From assembly GCA_900757285.1 (NCBI GenBank), contig CAAENI010000030.1, forward strand, positions 1 through 12,515: a stretch of DNA of 12,515 nucleotides, read 5' to 3'. Within the stretch, counting starts at the first letter, position 1. Every line of letters starts with the position of its first letter. This DNA is from an uncultured Collinsella sp. (GTDB lineage: Bacteria > Actinomycetota > Coriobacteriia > Coriobacteriales > Coriobacteriaceae). The notes under the pieces are model-generated. The model was not told the DNA's origin, did not search any database, and saw only the letters and a program-made list of their open reading frames with translations. Shown piece after piece: positions 1 to 6,025 of this stretch. The position numbers and the translations under genes are program-made.

Positions 1-102
1 ATTCGTCCTCTGCGGTGCCAGCGCCCGTTCACAACGTCCCCTGCGCTACACTTAGTCGCACTGTGGCGCTGCCGCGCCGCGCCCGAAACAAGGGAGACCT
101 TC
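1..102 (+). promoter_or_regulatory. Leader of the pyridoxamine kinase gene
   Basis: This short stretch upstream of the first gene carries no coding region I can support. A clear ribosome binding site, AGGGAG at 91-96, lies six bases before the ATG at 103 and fixes that start. A TACACT hexamer at 47-52 could be a -10 box, but no well-spaced -35 is visible, so the promoter itself is not established. Confidence 0.4.
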
Positions 103-927
103 ATGAAGAATACTCAGCTGCTGCTGATTAACGATATGTGCGGCTACGGCAAGGTCGCGCTTTCCGCCATGCTGCCGGTGCTGTCGCACATGGGCTACCG
201 TATCCATAACTTGCCGACGGCCCTCGTTTCCGATACGCTCAACTACCCCAAGTTTTACATCCACGACACCACGGAGTACGTGCGTCAGAGTCTTGCCATC
301 TGGGAGGAGCTCGGCTTTGAGTTCGACGCCATCTCGACCGGCTTTATCGTGACCGAGGAAGAGACGCGCATCATTTCGGACTTCTGCCACCGTCGCGCGC
401 AAAAGGGCACCAAGGTGTTCGTCGACCCCATCATGGGCGACAACGGCAAGCTCTACGCCGGTGTGCCCGAATCCACGATCGGTCTCATGCGCAGCCTGCT
501 CGAGTGCGCCGACTACGCGGTGCCCAACTATACCGAGGCGTGTCTGCTCACCGATACGCCTATGGCCGAGCAGATTACGGCCGATGAGGCTCGTGCGCTC
601 GTGGACGCCATGCTCGCGCTGGGCGCCAAGTCGGTGGTCATTACGAGTGCGAAGGTCGACGGGGCGAGTGCCGTCATCGGCTACGACCATGTGGCGGGAG
701 AGTACTTCACGATTCCCTTTGAGCTGATCCCGGTGTATTTCCCGGGCACGGGCGATACGTTCTCGTCGGTGCTCGTGGGTCGCGTTATGGCCGGCTGGAG
801 CCTGCAGCGTGCGACGACCGACGCTATGCGTGTGGTGGCCGAGCTTATCGAGCGCAATGCCGACCAAGAGGACAAGTCGGCCGGTCTTCCCATCGAGGCC
901 TGCCTGGATGTGATCGACCATGAGTAA
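103..927 (+). CDS. Pyridoxal/pyridoxamine kinase (PfkB/ribokinase fold)
   Basis: This cytoplasmic enzyme is expected to phosphorylate pyridoxamine or pyridoxal with ATP in the vitamin B6 salvage pathway, feeding pyridoxal 5'-phosphate supply. The 274-residue length fits the family (PdxY/PdxK, 270-290 residues). Visible signatures are the N-terminal substrate segment LLINDMCGYGKVAL (7-20), DPIMGDNGKLY (108-118), PNYTEA (141-146) and the anion-hole motif GTGD (215-218), whose Asp218 is the expected catalytic base. DPIMGD followed by NGKLY is more typical of pyridoxal kinases than of ThiD-type HMP kinases. The start at 103 is supported by AGGGAG six bases upstream. The gene ends inside the start of the next ORF (8-base overlap), implying translational coupling. 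An alternative role as an HMP kinase is possible but less likely. Confidence 0.88.
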   Translation: MKNTQLLLINDMCGYGKVALSAMLPVLSHMGYRIHNLPTALVSDTLNYPKFYIHDTTEYVRQSLAIWEELGFEFDAISTGFIVTEEETRIISDFCHRRAQKGTKVFVDPIMGDNGKLYAGVPESTIGLMRSLLECADYAVPNYTEACLLTDTPMAEQITADEARALVDAMLALGAKSVVITSAKVDGASAVIGYDHVAGEYFTIPFELIPVYFPGTGDTFSSVLVGRVMAGWSLQRATTDAMRVVAELIERNADQEDKSAGLPIEACLDVIDHE

Positions 928-1249
928 CGCCGGCGAGGGCGGTGCCAAGCCTGTGGGTGGGGGCAAGCCGCTTGGCGCGCCGCGGGGCAAGCGTCCGCGT
1001 ATCCGCGTGAGCTGCGTGGACCAGCTGGGTGCGTGCCGCTGCCACCATGGTCACAAGCCGGGCGACGTTTTTGACTTCGACCGCGATCGCGGCAAGATGT
1101 GCTCCATGGCCTGCCACGTGGGCTTTCCCTATATTGACATTCTGCGCTATGGCGGAACCGTGCCTGGCAACGAGCCTGGTACGGCAAAGTTCTGCTGCCC
1201 CGAGGTCGATACGCTGAACGTCTGGCTTGCCGAGATCGTCGACGAGTAA
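920..1249 (+). CDS. Small Cys-rich protein, TIGR04076 family
   Basis: This 109-residue protein has unknown biochemical function. The core from about residue 26 contains seven cysteines (32, 39, 41, 61, 65, 92, 93) arranged as SCVDQLGACRC, MCSMACHVGFPYIDILRYGG and KFCCPEVDTLNVW, which I recognise as the TIGR04076 pattern. The clustered Cys and His (HHGH at 42-45) suggest metal or Fe-S binding, but that is inference. The first 25 residues are Gly/Pro/Lys-rich, look disordered and precede the family core. The ATG at 920 overlaps the last 8 bases of the kinase gene; no strong ribosome binding site is visible, so coupled translation is likely. No signal peptide or membrane segment is seen. Shared expression with a B6 kinase hints at cofactor or redox work, without proof. 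Confidence 0.75.
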   Translation: MSNAGEGGAKPVGGGKPLGAPRGKRPRIRVSCVDQLGACRCHHGHKPGDVFDFDRDRGKMCSMACHVGFPYIDILRYGGTVPGNEPGTAKFCCPEVDTLNVWLAEIVDE

Positions 1250-1250
1250 C

Positions 1251-1271
1251 CGAGCGAGGATTTTCTCCCGT
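1251..1271 (+). repeat. Extra, unpaired left arm of the hairpin repeat
   Basis: CGAGCGAGGATTTTCTCCC begins two bases after the stop codon of the preceding gene. It matches the left arm of the full repeat at 1280 apart from the seventh base (A for T) and one T/A change. It could pair with the right arm at 1325-1345 as an alternative to the 1280 arm, giving two mutually exclusive hairpins. It may be the remnant of a second, deleted copy. Confidence 0.6.
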
Positions 1272-1279
1272 CGAAATAT

Positions 1280-1355
1280 CGAGCGTGGATTATCTCCCGT
1301 TTTGGGCGCAATTTCGCACTCAAAGTGGGAGATAGTCCTCGCTCGATTTGTATGC
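1280..1355 (+). repeat. 76-bp hairpin repeat, copy A
   Basis: The left arm CGAGCGTGGATTATCTCCC (1280-1298) pairs with GGGAGATAGTCCTCGCTCG (1327-1345), with one mismatch and one G-T wobble across 19 positions. The core between them is about 28 bases and a conserved tail ATTTGTATGC follows. An equally long second copy lies at 2951-3026 in the same orientation; I count 61 of 76 identical bases by hand. No run of T follows the stem, so it is not a standard intrinsic terminator. It resembles REP/MITE-type elements. Confidence 0.8.
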
Positions 1356-1428
1356 GAGAATCCCGACCTCACTTATGCCCATGCTTAGGCGCATGCGTCG
1401 TTGTTCTATGCGCGAGTAAGCTCAAATT

Positions 1429-1506
1429 TCTGCATTTCATCAAATTTCGGTACTAAAAATCTCTGCATTTCATCGATAATAGTCGATATAAATATCTGCA
1501 TTTCAT
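1429..1506 (+). repeat. Three 12-bp direct repeats at exact 33-bp spacing
   Basis: TCTGCATTTCAT occurs at 1429-1440, 1462-1473 and 1495-1506. The copies are identical and start exactly 33 bases apart. Each is preceded by AAAT plus one variable base, and the first two are followed by C, so the shared unit is about AAATNTCTGCATTTCATC. The 21 bases between copies are different and AT-rich. The block ends 24 bases before the ATPase start codon. The spacing is close to three DNA turns, which would place the copies on nearly the same face of the helix and suits cooperative binding of a protein, possibly the ATPase itself. A GATAAT hexamer (1475-1480) and TATAAA (1487-1492) within the block could serve as -10 elements. 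Confidence 0.75.
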
Positions 1507-1529
1507 TTATCGAGGCGATGGGAGAGCTT

Positions 1530-2891
1530 ATGTTGCGCAGGAAAATCGCTGATGAGCTTGATTGTTGGCAGAGATCCATTGAACGAAAGGCGTTGTTCGT
1601 CACGGGTTCTCGCCAAATCGGTAAGAGCTACTCGATTCGCGAGTTCGGTAAGTCAAACTACGCAACCTATATCGAGCTCAATCTCGCGGAAAATCGCCAG
1701 GCAAAAGATGCTCTTCTCGAGGCACGGGATGCCGACGATTTCATCAGCAGGGTGACGCTTCTCTCGGGAAAGCCGATAGCACCGGGCAAAACGCTCGTGT
1801 TTATCGATGAGGTCCAAGAGGCCCCCGACATCATGACGATGGCAAAGTTCCTTGTTGAGGACGGGAGGTGCCGCTGGGCGTTTTCGGGGTCAATGCTCGG
1901 GACCCAGTTCAAGGGCGTTAGGTCCTATCCCGTGGGATATGTTCACGAGCTTAGGATGTTCCCGCTCGATTTTGAGGAGTTTTGCTGGGCGATCGGGGTG
2001 AGCGAGGGAGCTCGCCAAACGATACGCGACGCGTGTATCAGCGAGAAGCCCATTCCTGATTACATTCACGACGCGATGATGGCAAACTTCAGGACCTATA
2101 CCGTTGTCGGTGGAATGCCAGAGGTCGTGCAGCGTTTCCTTGACACGCGGGGCGACCTTGCCTCTGTTCGTCAGCTACAGTCAGAGCTCAACGAACAGTA
2201 CCGGCGGGATATCTCCAAGTATGCAAGCGGGCGAGCCCTTCAGGTGCAGAGCATTTACGATCAGCTCCCTATTATGCTCGAGGGCGAAAACAAACGCTTC
2301 GTGCTCAATTCCATTGACCCCAAGGCGCATTACGACAAGTACCAGCGAGATTTTGTCTGGCTTGTCGATGCCGGCGTTGCTCTCAAGGCGGATATCGTAA
2401 CCGAGCCAAAGTCGCCCCTGCTCAAGACGGCACGGCCATCGCAGTTCAAGCTATACCAATCGGATACGGGCATGTTGATGGCGCGCTACCCCGTTGGCGT
2501 CGCCCAGGCGGCGTATCTTGATAGCAAGGAACCCAATCTGGGCGGTATTTACGAAAACGTGGTGGCCCAGCAGCTGGCTGCCCAAAATCGCCAGCTTTAC
2601 TACTATCAGACAAAGAAGCGCGGCGAAGTGGACTTTGTGGTCGACGGACCGGATGGAACGGCTGTTCCGATCGAGGTTAAATCGGGTTCCTATTACCACG
2701 CGCACGCCGCGCTCGGTCATGTGCTTGATACGGCCGAATATGGCGTAAGGCTTGGGATTGTTTTCTCGAGAGGCAACGTTGAACGCAGCGGAGCTGTTCT
2801 TTATTTGCCGCTATATGCGACCTGGGCCCTTTCGGATGTTTTGGGTGACTCCTGTGCCGAGGGGATAAAGCTGGAGGTCAAGCCGGTCTAG
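1530..2891 (+). CDS. AAA family ATPase with C-terminal DUF4143 (nuclease-like) domain
   Basis: This 453-residue protein belongs to the common but poorly understood AAA_14/DUF4143 family. The ATPase domain shows Walker A GSRQIGKS (26-33), Walker B FIDEVQEAP (91-99, acidic pair D93/E94) and a sensor-like FSGSMLG (118-124). The C-terminal half has GIYENVVAQQL, then EVDFVV (D368) and PIEVKSG (E382, K384), the D...ExK arrangement of PD-(D/E)XK nuclease folds. Nuclease activity is not shown for the family as a whole. The ATG at 1530 was chosen because GGAG (1521-1524) lies five bases upstream and the family normally begins close to such an MLRRKI-like segment; the longer frame from TTG 1401 only translates the DNA repeats. 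Seven AGG and two AGA arginine codons set it apart from the neighbouring GH4 and PTS genes and suggest acquisition by transfer. Its role could be defence, DNA-related or regulatory. Confidence 0.85.
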   Translation: MLRRKIADELDCWQRSIERKALFVTGSRQIGKSYSIREFGKSNYATYIELNLAENRQAKDALLEARDADDFISRVTLLSGKPIAPGKTLVFIDEVQEAPDIMTMAKFLVEDGRCRWAFSGSMLGTQFKGVRSYPVGYVHELRMFPLDFEEFCWAIGVSEGARQTIRDACISEKPIPDYIHDAMMANFRTYTVVGGMPEVVQRFLDTRGDLASVRQLQSELNEQYRRDISKYASGRALQVQSIYDQLPIMLEGENKRFVLNSIDPKAHYDKYQRDFVWLVDAGVALKADIVTEPKSPLLKTARPSQFKLYQSDTGMLMARYPVGVAQAAYLDSKEPNLGGIYENVVAQQLAAQNRQLYYYQTKKRGEVDFVVDGPDGTAVPIEVKSGSYYHAHAALGHVLDTAEYGVRLGIVFSRGNVERSGAVLYLPLYATWALSDVLGDSCAEGIKLEVKPV

Positions 2892-2935
2892 GGACAGTCC
2901 CCGATGCGACAAAGGGATAGTGCCTTTGTCGCATC
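2891..2935 (+). repeat. Hairpin pair after the ATPase stop codon
   Basis: A small palindrome GGGACAGTCCC (2891-2901) starts on the last base of the ATPase stop codon. It is followed by a perfect 13-bp inverted repeat, GATGCGACAAAGG (2903-2915) and CCTTTGTCGCATC (2923-2935), with a 7-base loop. The stem is strong enough to end transcription or protect the mRNA 3' end, but no T tract follows. Similar GGGACAGTCCC/ACAAAGG intergenic palindromes are familiar to me from gut actinobacteria, so a dispersed repeat is as likely as a gene-specific terminator. Confidence 0.65.
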
Positions 2936-2950
2936 CGCTATCCGAGATAA

Positions 2951-3026
2951 TGAGCGTGGATTTTCTCCCGTCTAGAGCGCACTTGAATGCTCAAAGTGGG
3001 AGAAAATCCACGCTCGATCTGTATGC
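2951..3026 (+). repeat. 76-bp hairpin repeat, copy B
   Basis: The left arm TGAGCGTGGATTTTCTCCC (2951-2969) and right arm GGGAGAAAATCCACGCTCG (2998-3016) pair perfectly except at the first base. The conserved tail ATCTGTATGC runs to 3026. Relative to copy A, the T-A pair in mid-stem replaces an A-T pair, a change on both arms that keeps pairing. The copy lies between the converging ends of the ATPase and the phosphatase gene and could also shield either transcript. Confidence 0.8.
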
Positions 3027-3063
3027 CGATGGCGTGGCCCGCGTATCCGCGCCGCCCGAGCGC

Positions 3064-3510
3064 CTACAGCTGCTCGAGCATAGCGGTACAACCGTCGAGC
3101 ACGTCGCGGTAGGTGGCATCGAAATTGCCGGTGTACCAGGGATCGGCCACGTCGCCGGGGCGATCAGTCCAATCGAGCAAGCGCGCAATCTTGCCGTCGG
3201 GGTCGTCGCCAAAGATGCGACGCAGGCCACGCGCGTTCTCGGCATCCATATAGACAATGCGATCCCAGTCGCCATACTCTGCGCGACGCACCTGGCGCGC
3301 GCGGTGGGCAACGACGGGAATCCCGACTTCACGCAGCTTGGCAACAGTGCCATGATGCGGCGGGTTGCCGATCTCCTCGGTCGAGGTCGCTGCGGAATCG
3401 ATGACAAACTCCGCCTCGCGCCCAGCGCGGCGCACGAGCTCGGTAAGCACCGACTCAGCCATCGTCGAGCGGCAGATGTTGCCATGACAGATAAACAGTA
3501 CACGTTGCAT
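3064..3510 (-). CDS. Low-molecular-weight protein tyrosine phosphatase
   Basis: This 148-residue cytoplasmic enzyme is expected to remove phosphate from tyrosine residues (or from phospho-arginine in some relatives). It begins with the phosphatase loop CHGNICRS: Cys8 is the nucleophile and Arg14 binds phosphate (the C-X5-R motif). Near the C-terminus DPWYTGNF supplies the general acid Asp123, as in the DP(Y/W) motif of the family. The length is typical. The ATG at 3510 is preceded on the minus strand by AAAGGA at an 8-base spacing. It lies 59 bases downstream of the RpiR gene on the same strand, so co-transcription is possible; a TATATG hexamer in the gap could also give it its own promoter. 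In many bacteria these enzymes act with tyrosine kinases of capsule synthesis, but no such kinase is in view. Confidence 0.9.
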   Translation of the reverse strand: MQRVLFICHGNICRSTMAESVLTELVRRAGREAEFVIDSAATSTEEIGNPPHHGTVAKLREVGIPVVAHRARQVRRAEYGDWDRIVYMDAENARGLRRIFGDDPDGKIARLLDWTDRPGDVADPWYTGNFDATYRDVLDGCTAMLEQL

Positions 3511-3569
3511 GCGCGGTTCCTTTCATATAGAGGGCTGCTAAAGAGTCGAAGCCGGGCGCATGCCAAGTT

Positions 3570-4319
3570 TTATTTCTTGGCCAGTTTGAAGTAACGTTCA
3601 AATATCAATTCGAAAACGTAATAGAACATCAATCGACTGTCGAGGTCCATGCTGCCCAAGCGGATTTCTTTTTGCACGGTGTAGATAGGGTAGTCGGCTA
3701 GTTTCGAGAGAGAATTTCGAGAAAAGCCGGTGAGCGTGACAACCTTGCATCCGCGCGTTTTGGCTATCGATGTGGCGTCAATAGACACCTGCGTCTCGCC
3801 GCTTACGGAAACGCTGAAGACCAGGTCGTTTTTGCCGAGGAGCTCTGCGTAATGCCTCATGACATGACGTTCACTGAGCGTATCGGTGTTCTTGCCCATT
3901 ATTTTGAGCTTTTCAGCCATCTCGAGGCACGGGTATTTCGAAAAGCCCGAGCAGAAGAACACGATATGCGAGGCATCCTGGATAAGACTCACAACCGAAT
4001 CGATGACCCTGTCGTTAAGCAGATCTTTGGTCTGTACGAGCTGGGTATCAAGAGGAAGTGCCTCGATAGTGAATCGATTGCGGTCGAGCGAGGCGGAATA
4101 CGATTGTTTGAGCTCCGTAAACCCCGAGAAGCCAAGCTTATGGGCAAGCCTGACGATTGTATTGGGAGCGACGAAGAACCGTTCAGCAACGCTCTTAAGC
4201 GTGACATCGTCAATATCATCACGCAGCTCGATGATGTAGCGCATGATCTCGCTTTCGAGATCGTTGAGCTTGCTCTCGCCAGCTCGCACATGATCATAAA
4301 AAGATTCTTGATCTTTCAT
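3570..4319 (-). CDS. RpiR/MurR-family transcriptional regulator (HTH plus SIS)
   Basis: This 249-residue regulator has an N-terminal HTH_6 domain (about 18-77; recognition region VAERFFVAPNTIVRLAHKLG around 44-63) and a C-terminal SIS phosphosugar-binding domain (about 105-215; FFCSGFS at 121-127 and SVSGET at 171-176). It probably senses a sugar phosphate and controls the divergently transcribed GH4-PTS operon starting at 4618. The open frame extends 64 codons upstream, but that part has no family character, whereas MKDQESFYDHVRAGE fits the usual RpiR start. The only purine-rich site, GAGGGG, lies 12 bases from the ATG at 4319, which is long, so the start is moderately sure. Whether it represses or activates cannot be read from the sequence. 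Confidence 0.85.
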   Translation of the reverse strand: MKDQESFYDHVRAGESKLNDLESEIMRYIIELRDDIDDVTLKSVAERFFVAPNTIVRLAHKLGFSGFTELKQSYSASLDRNRFTIEALPLDTQLVQTKDLLNDRVIDSVVSLIQDASHIVFFCSGFSKYPCLEMAEKLKIMGKNTDTLSERHVMRHYAELLGKNDLVFSVSVSGETQVSIDATSIAKTRGCKVVTLTGFSRNSLSKLADYPIYTVQKEIRLGSMDLDSRLMFYYVFELIFERYFKLAKK

Positions 4320-4617
4320 AAGATGTTTCAGCCCCTCGCATCTCGCCGTACATATGGTACCGCTTTGTGTAGCCAGGTGAGAAATCGGTAGTCGGTCAAG
4401 ATTGCCTATTGCCCATGAACTGGGCAAACGCGCGTGTCTGCCTACACATATCTGTGTCGTGAGCGAAATCATGTGTCCCCGTTTCGCATTGGCCCACACG
4501 GGGATTCGCAAATGACCTTATGTCGCAAAATATCAATCGAAACGAAGCAAGCCGAGGACAACCGCGGAGCCCAAGGTCTTCGAGAACACCGATCAGCCAA
4601 CCCTGGAGGGACGGAAC
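4320..4617. promoter_or_regulatory. Divergent promoter region between RpiR and GH4-PTS operon
   Basis: These 298 bases contain no supported gene and must hold both divergent promoters. On the minus strand TTGACC (4394-4399) is a candidate -35 for the RpiR gene, though its -10 is poor. On the plus strand TTCGCA (4505-4510) and AAATAT (4528-4533), 17 bases apart, form a weak candidate for the GH4 operon. GGAGGG at 4605-4610 is a strong ribosome binding site, seven bases before the ATG at 4618. Inverted repeats include 4409-4427 (listed separately), ACACA-TATC-TGTGT at 4444-4457, and TCCCCGT/ACGGGGA arms at 4476-4482 and 4498-4504. Confidence 0.55.
4409..4427. promoter_or_regulatory. Candidate operator: perfect 7-bp inverted repeat
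   Basis: TTGCCCA and TGGGCAA are separated by five bases (TGAAC). The symmetric site lies ten bases upstream of the candidate -35 of the RpiR gene and about 190 bases before the GH4 start, a plausible place for a dimeric regulator. No second copy was noticed in the window. Confidence 0.4.
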
Positions 4618-5943
4618 ATGAAGGATAAGCTCAATATTGTGATCGTTGGCGGCGGCTCCACGTGGTGCCCTGGCATTCTTAAAGCCCTGACCAAGCACAT
4701 GGACATTCTGCCGCTGAACCGCGTGATGCTCTATGACATCGATGCCGAGCGTCAGCGTCCGATCGGCGAGTTTGGCAAGATCCTCTTCGCCGAGGAGGAG
4801 CCCGGTGTGGAGTTCGGTTACACCACCGATAAGGACGAGGCTTACACCGACGTCGACTTTGTGCTCTGCCAGATTCGTACCGGCGGCTACGAGATGCGTA
4901 GCAAGGACGAGAAGATTCCGCTGCATATGGGAATCATCGGCCAGGAAACGGTGGGCCCTGGCGGCATGGCTTACGGTATGCGCTCCATGCATGACATGGT
5001 TGAGATCGTCAACGACGTTCGCGCTCATAGCCCGGAGGCGTGGATTATCAACTACACCAACCCGGCTGCTATTGTGGCATATGGTCTCGAGCGCGTCCTG
5101 CCCGACGAGCATCGCGTCCTCAACATCTGCGATCAGCCCGTCAACCTCATGCGCTCTTACGGTCGCCTGCTCGGTCGCGATATGAGCAAGACGGAGCCCG
5201 TGTACTTTGGCCTCAATCACTTCGGTTGGTTCAAGCACATCTACGATGAAGAGGGCCATGACCTCGTCCCGCAGATTAAGGAGTACACGGAGAAGAACGG
5301 CTTCCTTCCTGCCGATGCCGAGCAGCGTGACCAGTCCTGGCTTGATACCTACGCCATGGTCAAGGACATGCTCGAGGACTTCCCCGACTATCTGCCCAAC
5401 ACTTATCTGCAGTACTATCTGTATCCCGAGTACAAGGTCGCTCACCTCGACCCCGACTACACTCGCTCCGACGAGGTTATCAACGGTCGTGAAAAGCGCG
5501 TGTTCGCCGAGTGCGAGCGTGTTGCCAAAGTCGGCACCGCAAAGAACTCCTCGGTTGTGCAAAACGACGCTCATGGCGATATGATCGTGGAAATCACCTC
5601 GGCCATTTATCGCAACACCAACAAGACCTTCATTGTCATCGTGCCCAACAACGGCATTATCGAGGGCATGCCCGATGACGCCATGGTCGAGGTCGCGGCA
5701 AGCGTGGGCGCCAATGGCCCGCAGCCCTATGCTGTTGGCAAGATCGGTACCTTCTATCGCGGCCTTATGGAGAACCAGTACGCCTATGAGCGCCTGACTG
5801 TTGAGGCTTGGATGGAGGGTTCCTACGAGAAGGCTCTGCAGGCACTCACGCTTAATCGTCTGGTCGGTGACGCAAAGAAGGCCCGCAAAGTGCTCGACAA
5901 GCTCATCGAGGCCAATAAGGATTACTGGCCGGAGCTTAAGTAG
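4618..5943 (+). CDS. Family GH4 6-phospho-alpha-glucosidase (CDQP variant)
   Basis: This 441-residue cytoplasmic enzyme should hydrolyse a 6-phospho-alpha-glucoside (such as maltose 6-phosphate) delivered by the adjacent PTS. GH4 enzymes use NAD+ and a divalent metal in an oxidation-elimination mechanism. Visible features are the Rossmann loop GGGST (11-15), QIRTGG (85-90), GQETVGPGG (108-116), NYTNPA (145-150), the metal cysteine in CDQP (171-174) and LNHFGWF (199-205, His201). In the family CDMP marks 6-phospho-alpha-glucosidases, CNVP 6-phospho-beta-glucosidases and CHSV alpha-galactosidases. CDQP is closest to CDMP but has Gln for Met, so substrate range may differ. The length equals that of MalH-type enzymes. 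The ATG at 4618 has GGAGGG seven bases upstream. It is the first gene of an operon with the EIICB gene. Confidence 0.88.
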   Translation: MKDKLNIVIVGGGSTWCPGILKALTKHMDILPLNRVMLYDIDAERQRPIGEFGKILFAEEEPGVEFGYTTDKDEAYTDVDFVLCQIRTGGYEMRSKDEKIPLHMGIIGQETVGPGGMAYGMRSMHDMVEIVNDVRAHSPEAWIINYTNPAAIVAYGLERVLPDEHRVLNICDQPVNLMRSYGRLLGRDMSKTEPVYFGLNHFGWFKHIYDEEGHDLVPQIKEYTEKNGFLPADAEQRDQSWLDTYAMVKDMLEDFPDYLPNTYLQYYLYPEYKVAHLDPDYTRSDEVINGREKRVFAECERVAKVGTAKNSSVVQNDAHGDMIVEITSAIYRNTNKTFIVIVPNNGIIEGMPDDAMVEVAASVGANGPQPYAVGKIGTFYRGLMENQYAYERLTVEAWMEGSYEKALQALTLNRLVGDAKKARKVLDKLIEANKDYWPELK

Positions 5944-5972
5944 CTAGTTCCATAGCGCTTGATAACTGTTAT

Positions 5973-6003
5973 GGGGCGTGTGGGCTGTGGAGCTGCACGC
6001 CCC
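5973..6003 (+). terminator. Hairpin between GH4 and PTS genes (possible partial terminator)
   Basis: GGGGCGTG (5973-5980) and CACGCCCC (5996-6003) form a perfect 8-bp GC-rich stem with a 15-base loop, followed by GTTTCTTT. This is shaped like a weak intrinsic terminator. Because it lies inside the presumed operon, it may lower transporter expression relative to the hydrolase or protect the 3' end of a GH4 message. Confidence 0.55.
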
Positions 6004-6025
6004 GTTTCTTTAAGAGGGGTATCCC

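Larger units (their letters stand above)
1250..1529. other. Non-coding stretch with a hairpin repeat and phased motifs
   Basis: These 280 bases between the TIGR04076-like gene and the ATPase hold no supported gene. The left part contains an isolated hairpin arm (1251-1271) and a complete 76-bp hairpin repeat (1280-1355). The right part (from about 1421) is markedly AT-rich and contains three 12-bp direct repeats at 33-bp spacing. An open frame runs through the AT-rich part from a TTG at 1401, but the sequence is better explained as regulatory DNA. Confidence 0.7.

Noticed and set aside
52..990. Long minus-strand open frame opposite the pyridoxamine kinase
   Set aside because: It is the antisense shadow of a gene with clear kinase motifs; its translation is rich in His, Arg and Val without recognisable domains.
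1429..1506. Small CRISPR array
   Set aside because: Repeats are only 12 bp (about 18 with flanks), there are three copies, the intervening segments are AT-rich and lie directly before a start codon, and no cas gene is present.
1401..1529. N-terminal extension of the ATPase from a TTG at 1401
   Set aside because: The extra 43 residues merely translate the 33-bp-phased DNA repeats (recurring CIS), lack family similarity, and the ATG at 1530 has a good ribosome binding site and starts where the family normally starts.
2920..3594. Plus-strand open frame opposite the tyrosine phosphatase
   Set aside because: It runs through the hairpin repeat and the antisense of a gene with intact CX5R and DPW motifs, and shows no domain of its own.
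4319..4511. 64-residue N-terminal extension of the first RpiR protein
   Set aside because: It would cover the divergent promoter region and the symmetric site at 4409; the residues do not look like the family, which begins near the ATG at 4319.
4553..4582. Hairpin CGAGGAC/GTCTTCG in the GH4 leader as a riboswitch or antiterminator site
   Set aside because: The 7-bp stem with a long loop is isolated, no known riboswitch or RAT-type core was recognised, and there is no competing terminator before the gene.
4396..5574. 392-codon minus-strand open frame opposite the first GH4 gene
   Set aside because: It mirrors the GC-rich codon structure of the GH4 gene and has no recognisable family features; the same holds for the open frames opposite the second GH4 gene (10252-11502) and both EIICB genes.
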